A DNA stretch of 64,000 bases from Rubrivivax sp. (lineage in GTDB: Bacteria > Pseudomonadota > Gammaproteobacteria > Burkholderiales > Burkholderiaceae). The DNA is taken from the NCBI GenBank assembly GCA_016790225.1, contig JAEUOZ010000031.1, positions 1 through 64,000 on the forward strand, given 5' to 3'. The notes under the pieces were generated by a model. That model saw only the letters and a list, made by a program, of their open reading frames with translations. It ran no database searches and had not been told where the DNA came from. Below, piece by piece: positions 10,453 to 19,171 of the stretch (the stretch's first letter is position 1; each line of letters begins with the position of its first letter). A program made the translations under genes and the position numbers.

Positions 10453-10576
10453 CGCGCGGCACTCCGGCCGGCGAGCCGCGGCGCGCCCAGCGGCGCTGGG
10501 GCAGGCACGTCCAGGCCCTGTGGGCGCCTGCACGCGGTGCATGCGGTGCATGCGGGCAGGGCCCGATGCCGCGCGC

Positions 10577-11926
<1,350 letters not shown>

Positions 11927-12982
11927 TCACTTGCTGCGGTTGGCGAATTCGCGCAGCTTCGGGTCGGCCTGCACACGCTTCATGAAGGCGTCGGTGATGA
12001 AGTCCTGCGGCTGGGGCACGCTCTGCAGCGCGCCGGTGCCGCGCATGAAGATGGCGATCTGGCCGAACCAGGCGTCCATGTCGCTGTTGCCGCGGCTGCG
12101 GTCCATGCGCGCCAGCTGTTGGCTGAGATCAAACGTCGGGCGTGTATCAAATTCCTTGCGCATCGAGGCTTCGCTGATGCTGGTGCCGCCTTGTTCGTAG
12201 AAGCGCTTCATCATCGCCACGGCCTCGGGCTTGTTGGCGCTCATCCACTTCCAGGCGCGCAGGTAGACGGCGAGGAACCTGGCCACGTTCTCCGGGTTCT
12301 GCTCGGCATACTCACCGCGGGCGATCAGGGCGCCGGGCACGACCACACCGCCGTCTTTGCCGCTGCACAGCAGGCGCGCGCCGGCCTTCTCTTCCAGGGT
12401 GTAGATGTTGGGCGCCCACACACCCGCCAGATCGGCGTTGCTGGACGAGATCGCCGAGATGATCTCCGCCTGGCCCATGTTCTTCAGCGTCACGTCACCC
12501 TTGCTGAGGCCCCACTTCTTCAAGCAGCTCTGCACCGCGTAGTCGCCCGTGGAGTTGGCCGTGAGCACGATGGTCTGGCCCTTGATGGAGGCCGGATTGC
12601 GGGCGAACTTGTCGGCCAGGTCCTTGCGGGCCAGCAGCGCGTTGCCGGCGGATTCGTCGTTCGTCACGCCGATGGTCTTAATGCCGAAGCGAACATGCCC
12701 GAGCACGGCCGGCACCGAGCCCGTGCCGCCAACATCCCAGCTGCGGGCGGCCGCAGCCGCGATCTGGGGCACACCGGCCGGGAAGGTGCTGAAGACGGGC
12801 TTCAGGCCGACCTCGGCCCACCAGCCTTTTTCGGTCGCCACGAAGAAGGGCAGCGCCCAGTACAGCGCGGGCTGGTAGCTGATCTTGATCTCCTGCAGCG
12901 CCTGGGCGCGCGCCGCAGGCGGCAGTGCGACGAGCGTGGCGGCGGCCAGCGTGGCCAGCGTGGTGCGAATGAGGGATGCCAT
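11927..12982 (-). CDS. ABC transporter substrate-binding protein, taurine/sulfonate/NitT type
   Basis: 351 residues with a Sec signal peptide (hydrophobic stretch ending ARAQA). The mature part begins with EIKISYQP and WALPFFVATEKGWWAEVGL, typical of SsuA/TauA/NMT1-like periplasmic binding proteins. ATG 12982 has AGGAGACC upstream. It follows the ATPase gene by 86 bp and should deliver ligand to the two permeases encoded upstream. The ligand is unknown; sulfonates, nitriles, thiamine precursors and phthalate-like acids are all bound by this family. Confidence 0.88.
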   Translation of the reverse strand: MASLIRTTLATLAAATLVALPPAARAQALQEIKISYQPALYWALPFFVATEKGWWAEVGLKPVFSTFPAGVPQIAAAAARSWDVGGTGSVPAVLGHVRFGIKTIGVTNDESAGNALLARKDLADKFARNPASIKGQTIVLTANSTGDYAVQSCLKKWGLSKGDVTLKNMGQAEIISAISSSNADLAGVWAPNIYTLEEKAGARLLCSGKDGGVVVPGALIARGEYAEQNPENVARFLAVYLRAWKWMSANKPEAVAMMKRFYEQGGTSISEASMRKEFDTRPTFDLSQQLARMDRSRGNSDMDAWFGQIAIFMRGTGALQSVPQPQDFITDAFMKRVQADPKLREFANRSK

Positions 12983-13068
12983 GGTCGGGTCTCCTGATGG
13001 GGTTGTTGTGTGAGGGCGCGGGATGGCGCGAGGGGGATTGGCGATGGGGTGGTGCGGGCAGGCGCCGT

Positions 13069-13866
13069 TCAATGCGCGTCTTCGCCCTGCTGATCGCGCA
13101 GCAGCTTCCACACGTGGGTACGCAGGTGCACGAAGGAGGGCAGGTCCATCACGTCTTCGATGCGCGGGTGGCTGTCCCAGGCGTCGGCCTCGCGCACGGT
13201 CTTCACGTCGATGATTTCGCGGATGGTTCCGGGCCGGCGCGACATCACCACGATGCGGTCGGCCAGGTAGACCGCCTCTTCGACGGCGTGGGTGATGAAC
13301 AGCACCGTGCGCGGGTGCTGCCGCGCCAGGCGCACCAGCTCTTCCTGCATCACCACGCGGGTCTGCGCGTCCAGGGCGCCGAAGGGCTCGTCCATCAGCA
13401 ACACCTTGGGATCCAGCACGTAGGCACGCGCGATGGCCACGCGCTGCTGCATGCCGCCCGATAGCTGGTGCGGGTAGGCCTGTTCATAGCCGCCCAGGCC
13501 CATCAGCCCGATGTAGTGCTCGATGCGGCGCCGGCGCTCGGCAGGGTCGACGTTGAGCGAGTGCAGGCCGAACTCGATGTTGTCCCAGACGGTCTTCCAG
13601 GGAAACAGCGCAAACTGCTGGAAAACCACCGCGCGGTCAGGGCCGGGCCGCGTGACCTCGATGCCGTCCACCTTCACCTGGCCGCCCGTGGGGTGCTCCA
13701 GGCCGGCGGCCATGCGCATGCAGGTGGTCTTGCCGCAGCCGGAGGGCCCGACGATGGCCACGAACTCGCGGTCCTGCACCTCGAGTTCGATGTCCTGCAG
13801 CGCGACGAAGTCCTTGCCGCCCTGCCGGAAGATCCGCTGCACGCCCTGGAACTGGATGTTGGCCAC
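13069..13866 (-). CDS. ABC transporter ATP-binding protein (TauB/SsuB type)
   Basis: 265 residues. Walker A GPSGCGKTT, Q-loop VFQQFALFPWKTV, signature LSGGMQQR, Walker B VLLMDEPFGALD and switch His in ITHAVEEA are all intact. The start is GTG 13866 with AGGAGAC upstream. It energises the two permeases encoded just before it in the operon. Confidence 0.95.
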   Translation of the reverse strand: MANIQFQGVQRIFRQGGKDFVALQDIELEVQDREFVAIVGPSGCGKTTCMRMAAGLEHPTGGQVKVDGIEVTRPGPDRAVVFQQFALFPWKTVWDNIEFGLHSLNVDPAERRRRIEHYIGLMGLGGYEQAYPHQLSGGMQQRVAIARAYVLDPKVLLMDEPFGALDAQTRVVMQEELVRLARQHPRTVLFITHAVEEAVYLADRIVVMSRRPGTIREIIDVKTVREADAWDSHPRIEDVMDLPSFVHLRTHVWKLLRDQQGEDAH

Positions 13867-13889
13867 GCTGTGTCTCCTGATCTGTACCG

Positions 13890-14672
13890 TCAGAGCCCGC
13901 GGCGGGTCTCGATGTGCTGCTGGAGGCGTCGCAGCGCCACGTCGATGAGCAGGCCCACGACGCCGATGGCCACCATGCCGCTCATCACGGTGGCGGTGGA
14001 GATCGCGGCCTGGCCCTTGACCATCAGGTAGCCCACGCCGCTGGAGGCGACGATGAGTTCCGCGCCCACCAGCGATTGCCAGCCCAGGCCGGCGGAGATG
14101 CGCAGTCCGGCCACGATGGACGGCACGGCCGCGGGCAGCAGCACCTGGGTCATCGTGCGCCAGTGGCCCGCGCCCAGCGTCTGCGCGGCTTCGAGGTACT
14201 TGCGATCAACCTGCTGCGCGCCGCGGTAGGTGTTGATGAGCACCGGCGGAAAGGCGCCCATGAAGATGATCAGCACCGGGCCGCCGATGCCGGTGCCGAA
14301 CCACAGCGCGGCAAAGGGCACCCAGGCGATGGGTGCGACAAAGCGCACCGCCTCGAACAGCGGCGAGACGATGCGGTCGACCGTGCGGAACCAGGCCATT
14401 GCCAGGCCCAGGGGGATGCCGATGGCCACGGCCAGCAGGAAGCCCATGGCGAAGCGCCGGAAGCTGGACGCCAGATGCTCGAACAAGGTGTGGCCGACAA
14501 AGGGCTTGACCGTCAGCTCGACAAAGCGCGCCAGCACATCCCAGGGCGTGGGCAGAAAATCGCGCGAGGTGATGCCCGACAGGGCCGCCAGGGTCCAGAC
14601 GGCGAAGAAGCTCAGCGCGCCTGCGGCGGTGAGCATCCAGACCTGTTGTGAGGGCAGTCGTGCGCTCAGCAT
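13890..14672 (-). CDS. ABC transporter permease (TauC/SsuC type)
   Basis: 260 residues with about six hydrophobic membrane segments. The cytoplasmic loop EAAQTLGAGHWRTMTQVLLPAAVPSI is the EAA motif that docks on the ATPase. Its start lies one base after the stop of the preceding permease gene (14674), so the two are co-translated. It pairs with that paralogue, probably as a heterodimeric channel. Confidence 0.92.
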   Translation of the reverse strand: MLSARLPSQQVWMLTAAGALSFFAVWTLAALSGITSRDFLPTPWDVLARFVELTVKPFVGHTLFEHLASSFRRFAMGFLLAVAIGIPLGLAMAWFRTVDRIVSPLFEAVRFVAPIAWVPFAALWFGTGIGGPVLIIFMGAFPPVLINTYRGAQQVDRKYLEAAQTLGAGHWRTMTQVLLPAAVPSIVAGLRISAGLGWQSLVGAELIVASSGVGYLMVKGQAAISTATVMSGMVAIGVVGLLIDVALRRLQQHIETRRGL

Positions 14673-14673
14673 C

Positions 14674-15468
14674 TCAACGCGCCTTCCAGGGCATCACACG
14701 CGCTTCCAGCCAGCCCAGGCCCTGCGTCATCAGCCAGCCGCACAGCGCCACGCTGACCATGCCCACCAGGATCATCGCCGGATAGATGTCCTGGGCAGCC
14801 TGGTTGAGGATCTGGCCCAGGCCGGCGATGGCGCCCACCAGTTCGGCCGCCACCAGGGTGGTCCACGAGGCCTGCAGCGACAGGCGCAGACCGGTGAAGA
14901 TGCTGGGCAGCGCGCCGGGCACCAGTACTTCGCGCCAGTAGCGCCAGCCGCGGACATCCAGCATCGCCGCGGCCTCGAAGATCGGGCGATCGATCTGGCG
15001 CACGCCGGTGTAGCTGTTGATGACCGAAGGCACGAAGGCGGAGACGAAGATCACCATGATCTTGGCTGCATCGCCCAGGCCGAGCCAGACGATGGCCAGC
15101 GGAATCCAGGCCAGCGGCGGGATCGGCCGCAGCAGCAGGAAGATCGGGTTGACGAAGGCCTCGGTGCGGCGGCTGGCGCCCATCGCGAGCCCCAGCAGCA
15201 CGCCGGCGCTGGACGCAACCAGGAAGCCCAGGCTGACCAGCATCACGCTGCGCATCACGTGCTCGTGCCAGCGCCCGTTGCTGTAGCCCTCCCAGACGAT
15301 CTGGCGGCTGGCGCCCCACACCTCCAGCGGTGTGGGAAAGCGTGCCGGCGAGATCACGCCGAAGGTGGCCGTCAGCAACTGCCACAGCACCAGCACCACG
15401 GCCAGCGTGGTGAGGACGGCACCCACGGCGGCCAGGGGGCGGCGCGGAGCGAGCGTGACGGCGGGCAT
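14674..15468 (-). CDS. ABC transporter permease (TauC/SsuC type), first gene of operon
   Basis: 264 residues and about six membrane segments. The EAA loop reads EAAAMLDVRGWRYWREVLVPGALPSI. It is the first gene of the eight-gene minus-strand operon, about 110-125 bp downstream of the promoter/operator described separately. Two non-identical permeases in one NitT-type transporter are fairly common and suggest a heterodimer. Confidence 0.92.
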   Translation of the reverse strand: MPAVTLAPRRPLAAVGAVLTTLAVVLVLWQLLTATFGVISPARFPTPLEVWGASRQIVWEGYSNGRWHEHVMRSVMLVSLGFLVASSAGVLLGLAMGASRRTEAFVNPIFLLLRPIPPLAWIPLAIVWLGLGDAAKIMVIFVSAFVPSVINSYTGVRQIDRPIFEAAAMLDVRGWRYWREVLVPGALPSIFTGLRLSLQASWTTLVAAELVGAIAGLGQILNQAAQDIYPAMILVGMVSVALCGWLMTQGLGWLEARVMPWKAR

Positions 15469-15576
15469 GGTGATCAGGGCTGGCGGTGGAGCGTGGAGCG
15501 TGGAGCGGGACGGGCGGGGGCGTTGCGACGTGGCGAAGGGTCCGGGACGCCGGGAGCACAGGTCAGCAGCGAATCG

Positions 15577-15592
15577 CTGTAAGCGCTTACAG
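15577..15592. promoter_or_regulatory. LacI-family operator palindrome
   Basis: CTGTAAGCGCTTACAG is a perfect 16-bp palindrome with the central CG typical of LacI-family operators. It lies between the divergent lacI-type gene and the ABC/dehydrogenase operon and overlaps the inferred start region of the minus-strand promoter, a classical repressor position. A perfect 16-bp palindrome is expected about once by chance in a window this size, so context is the main support. Confidence 0.75.
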
Positions 15593-15619
15593 TGTTGAGC
15601 CCATCCGGGTGCTTGTCAA
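15591..15619 (-). promoter_or_regulatory. Sigma70-type promoter for the eight-gene ABC/dehydrogenase operon
   Basis: On the minus strand a perfect TTGACA (15614-15619) is followed by exactly 17 bp and then AACACT (15591-15596), a weak -10. The LacI-type palindrome begins at the end of this -10, so bound repressor would block transcription start. No transcript data support this; it is read from sequence geometry. Confidence 0.55.
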
Positions 15620-15713
15620 GCGCACAGTGTTGGCGCAGGATCGGTGTTTTCACCAAGCAGAGACTGCCGCTCTTCGAATGGCGGGTGATCTGCAAGCGCG
15701 TACATTCCTGCTC

Positions 15714-16790
15714 ATGCCCAACGCTTCAGATGCACCGCAGCCCACGGTCGAGGATGTGGCGCGCGCCGCCGGTGTTTCCACGGCCACGGTCTCGCGTGCG
15801 CTCAACCGGCCGCAGGATGTGCGCGTGGCGCTGCGCGAGCGGGTGCTGGCCGCCGTGGAACAGCTGGGCTATGTCGCCCATGCCGGCGCGCGGGCGCTCA
15901 GCCTGCGGCGCAGCCACACGGTCGGTGTGGTCGTGCCCACGGTGGACAACGCGATCTTTGCCAGTGGCCTGCAGGCCTTCCAGCGCCGCCTGGTGCGCGA
16001 GGGCTACCAGGTGCTGCTGGCGGTGAGCGACTACGACCCCGCGCAGGAATGTTCGCAGGCGCAGGCGCTGCTGGCCCGGGGGGTGGACGCGCTGGCCTTC
16101 ACCGGGCTGAGCCAGCAGCCCGAGCTGATGAGCCTGCTGGCGCAACGCGGCCTGCCCTGGGTGCACACGGGCGCGTTTCCGGCCCCGCAGGGCGCCGCCT
16201 GTGTGGGCTTCCGCAACCGCGCGGCCATGGCGCGGGCGGTGCGCTACCTGCTGGATCTGGGCCACCGCCGCATCGGCATGCTCGCGGGCGTGACGCGCCA
16301 CAACGATCGCGCGGCCGAGCGGGTGGCCGGCGTGCGCGAGGCCCTGGCCGCCGCGCAGCTGACCTGGCCCGCCGAGCTGCTGGTGGAATCGCCCTATGAA
16401 CTGGCCGCGGCGCGCGAGGGCGCACGCCGCCTCCTGGCGCAGCAGCCCACAGCACTGCTGTGCGGCAATGACGTGCTCGCCTGGGGTGCCTTGCTGGAGT
16501 GCCAGGCCCAGGGGCTGCCGGTGCCGGCGCAGGTATCGGTGGTCGGCTTCGACGATCTGGAGCTCTCACGCCACTGGCAGCCCGCCCTGACCACCGTGCG
16601 CGTGCCCACCGAGCCCATGTGGACCCTCGCGGCGGAATACCTGCTGGCGCGCCTGGCTGGCACGCAGATCGCGCCGGTGCAGCAGGAGGTGGCCGTGGAG
16701 CTCATCGTGCGCGGATCCACCGCACCGCCGCCGGCGGCGCGCGACCCTGACGCGCCGCCCCCTCGGCTGCGAGCTACCAGGCGTCGATGA
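15714..16790 (+). CDS. LacI family transcriptional regulator
   Basis: 358 residues. The N-terminal helix-turn-helix PTVEDVARAAGVSTATVSRAL and hinge helix GARALSLRRSHTVG precede a periplasmic-binding-like sensor domain (about 65-340) ending in a Pro/Ala/Arg-rich tail. It is divergent from the ABC/dehydrogenase operon and almost certainly binds the palindrome at 15577-15592, autoregulating and repressing the operon until ligand appears. The ATG at 15714 fits the usual start of the HTH; no good Shine-Dalgarno precedes it, and an ATG 12 codons upstream is an alternative. The last 17 bp overlap the convergent carboxyltransferase gene. Confidence 0.9.
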   Translation: MPNASDAPQPTVEDVARAAGVSTATVSRALNRPQDVRVALRERVLAAVEQLGYVAHAGARALSLRRSHTVGVVVPTVDNAIFASGLQAFQRRLVREGYQVLLAVSDYDPAQECSQAQALLARGVDALAFTGLSQQPELMSLLAQRGLPWVHTGAFPAPQGAACVGFRNRAAMARAVRYLLDLGHRRIGMLAGVTRHNDRAAERVAGVREALAAAQLTWPAELLVESPYELAAAREGARRLLAQQPTALLCGNDVLAWGALLECQAQGLPVPAQVSVVGFDDLELSRHWQPALTTVRVPTEPMWTLAAEYLLARLAGTQIAPVQQEVAVELIVRGSTAPPPAARDPDAPPPRLRATRRR

Positions 16791-18708
16791 ACGGCCTGCG
16801 CGGCGCCAGCGGCGCCGCGCAGGCCACCGTCAGCACGCGTGCCAGCCAGTCGCGCGTCTCGGCCGGATCGATCACGTCGTCGATCTCCAGGAAGCTGGCC
16901 ATGTTCGTGGCTTCGCCGCGGGCGATGGCCTCGGCCAGCAGGCGGTCGAAGACCGCCTGACGTTCCGTGTCGGGCACAGCCTGCAGTTCCTTGCGGAAAC
17001 CCAGCTTGACCGCGCCTTCCAGGCCCATCGCACCGAATTCGCCGCTGGGCCAGGCCGCCGTGGCCACCGGGGCATGGAAGTGCCCGGCCGTCAGCGCCAT
17101 GGCACCCAGGCCGTAACCGCGCCGCAGGATCACGCTGGCCACGGGCACGCGCAAGGCTGCGGCATTGATGAAGAGCCGCGAGGCATGCCGCACCATGGCG
17201 GTCTTCTCGGACTCCGGCCCCACCATGAAGCCGGGCGAATCGACCAGGGTGACCAGCGGCAGGCCGAAGGCATCGGCCAGCTGCATGAAGCGCGCGAGCT
17301 TGTCGCAGGCCGGCGCATCCAGCGCACCGCCCAGGTGGCGCGGGTTGCTCGCCGCCAGCGCCACGGCCCGCCCCTGGATGCGCGCCAGGCCCGTGATCAC
17401 GCCGACGCCGAAGGCCGGCCGCAGCTCGATCAGCGATCCGGCATCGGCCACGGTGCGCAGGATGTGCCGCGGGTCGTACAGCGCATTGCGGTTGGGCGGC
17501 ACGGCGTCGCGCAGGCCCGCGGGATCGCCTCCCGCTACAGGCGCGGCCGAGCCCTCAGGCCGCGGCAGCTTCGGCCCGCCCAGCAGGCCCAGCAGCGCGC
17601 GCGCGACCTGCACCGCAACCGCCTCATCGGGCACCACCAGGTCCACCACGCCATTGGGCGCCATCACCGACAGCGGGCCGACGGCATCCGGCTCCACCCG
17701 GCCCAGCCCGCCGCCTTCGATCATGGCCGGCCCGCCCAGGCCGATGCTCGCGCCTTCCACGGCGATGATCAGGTCGCTGCTGCCCAGCAGCGCGGCATTG
17801 CCGGCGAAGCAGCGCCCGGCCACGATGCCCAGGCGTGGCACCACACCCGACAGGGCCGCCCAGCGCGCGAAGGTCGTGCAATCGAGCCCGGCCACAACCG
17901 GCCAGTCGACATCCCCGGGCCGCCCGCCGCCGCCTTCGGCAAACCAGACCACCGGCAGTTTCTGACGTGCCGCCAGCGCCAGCAGCCGATCGCTCTTGCG
18001 GTGATTGAAGGCGCCTTGCGTGCCGGCCAGCACGCTGTAGTCATAGGCCAGCGCAGCGCAGGGCCGGCCCTCGATGAGGCCCGTGCCGCAGACCAGGCCG
18101 TCGGCGGGGGTGTTCAGCTGGAGATCCGCCAGCTCGCGCCGGCTGCGCTGCGCGGCCACGGCCAGGGCGCCGTATTCGGTGAAGCTGCCCTCGTCCAGCA
18201 GATCGGCGATGTTCTCTCGTGCGCTGCGCAGGCCGCTGGCGTGGCGCCGTGCCAGGGCTTGCGGCCTTGCGGCATCGTCCAGCAACGCGCGGCGGTCCAG
18301 CAGGCGCTGCAGGTCGGCGCGTGGCGTGGCCGGCCCGACTGGGTCTTCTGCACTCTCCGCTGGGCCGTCGGTGGGCCTGAGACCGGCATCCAGCGCCAAT
18401 AGGCTCTTGCCGGCCGCGCCTGGCCAGGCGCCCGCACCCAGCTCGGCAGACGTCAGCGCCTGCCAGCGCAGCAGCGCCTCACCCTCGCGCACGGCATCAC
18501 CCACCGCCACGCCGATCGCCAGCACGCGGCCCGCCTGAGGCGCTGGCACGGGCACCTCCATCTTCATCGACTCGATCAGCAGCAGGGTCTGCCCGGCCGC
18601 CACGGTCTGGCCCCGCTGCACCTCGATGGCGATCACGTTGCCGGCCAGCGGCGCCGACAAGTCCTCGGGCCGAGGGCTGCCGGATTCAGGCGGAGAGGGC
18701 ACGGTCAT
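16774..18708 (-). CDS. Biotinyl domain-acyl-CoA carboxyltransferase fusion
   Basis: 644 residues. Residues 15-85 form a biotinyl/lipoyl-attachment domain with ESMKMEVPVP (biotin Lys about 49). The rest is a carboxyl transferase of the PccB/AccD5 type with two crotonase-like halves (FAEGGGGRPGD; DSPGFMVGPESEKTAM). It should move CO2 from biotin to an acyl-CoA. Normally the biotin domain is on the biotin carboxylase (AccA/PccA) subunit or a separate BCCP. Here it precedes the transferase, and no biotin carboxylase gene is in the window, so the carboxylase must be supplied from elsewhere. Domain assignments are firm; the acyl substrate is unknown. Confidence 0.85.
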   Translation of the reverse strand: MTVPSPPESGSPRPEDLSAPLAGNVIAIEVQRGQTVAAGQTLLLIESMKMEVPVPAPQAGRVLAIGVAVGDAVREGEALLRWQALTSAELGAGAWPGAAGKSLLALDAGLRPTDGPAESAEDPVGPATPRADLQRLLDRRALLDDAARPQALARRHASGLRSARENIADLLDEGSFTEYGALAVAAQRSRRELADLQLNTPADGLVCGTGLIEGRPCAALAYDYSVLAGTQGAFNHRKSDRLLALAARQKLPVVWFAEGGGGRPGDVDWPVVAGLDCTTFARWAALSGVVPRLGIVAGRCFAGNAALLGSSDLIIAVEGASIGLGGPAMIEGGGLGRVEPDAVGPLSVMAPNGVVDLVVPDEAVAVQVARALLGLLGGPKLPRPEGSAAPVAGGDPAGLRDAVPPNRNALYDPRHILRTVADAGSLIELRPAFGVGVITGLARIQGRAVALAASNPRHLGGALDAPACDKLARFMQLADAFGLPLVTLVDSPGFMVGPESEKTAMVRHASRLFINAAALRVPVASVILRRGYGLGAMALTAGHFHAPVATAAWPSGEFGAMGLEGAVKLGFRKELQAVPDTERQAVFDRLLAEAIARGEATNMASFLEIDDVIDPAETRDWLARVLTVACAAPLAPRRPFIDAW

Positions 18709-18826
18709 TCAGGATTCCCCCGTTCAGGACAGCGCGGTCGAGCCGTCGTGCAGCAGGGCTGGGCTGCGCGGGCCGGGCGGCTCGGGCCCCGACGACGCGC
18801 CGTGGCCTGCGACACCGCCCCCATCA

Positions 18827-19171
18827 TCAACCCAGCAGATCCTGCTGCTGCGGATGACGCCGCAGGTAGACCGCCACATAGCTGCACAGGGGCCGCAGCT
18901 TGAGGCCTTCGCTGCGCACCCAGTCGAATGCCGCGCCCACCAGGGCCGCGGCGATCCCGCGGCCGCCAAGACGCGGTGGCACCTCGGTGTGCGTGAACAG
19001 CACCAGGCCCTGATCGGCCACCAGCCGGTACTGGCAGACGCAGCACTCGCCGTCCACCCAGGCCTCGAAGCGCGAGGCGTCCCGGTGGTGCTCCACCCGC
19101 AGCGCACCGGCAGCGCCCGAGCCCGGCTCAGCGCCGCGCGGCGCGCCTTCGTCGCCGGCCGCGACGCTCAA
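18827..19171 (-). CDS. GNAT-type N-acetyltransferase-like small protein (YjdJ/COG2388 type)
   Basis: 114 residues. LVLFTHTEVPPRLGGRGIAAALVGAAFDWVRSEGLKL matches the compact GNAT family of COG2388, where the RGIA segment binds acetyl-CoA. An upstream GAGAGG at about 7 nt and a TTG overlapping the TGA of the prolyl oligopeptidase gene (TTGA) suggest a coupled TTG start; no ATG lies near the expected N terminus. The acceptor substrate of this family is not known. Confidence 0.7.
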   Translation of the reverse strand: MSVAAGDEGAPRGAEPGSGAAGALRVEHHRDASRFEAWVDGECCVCQYRLVADQGLVLFTHTEVPPRLGGRGIAAALVGAAFDWVRSEGLKLRPLCSYVAVYLRRHPQQQDLLG

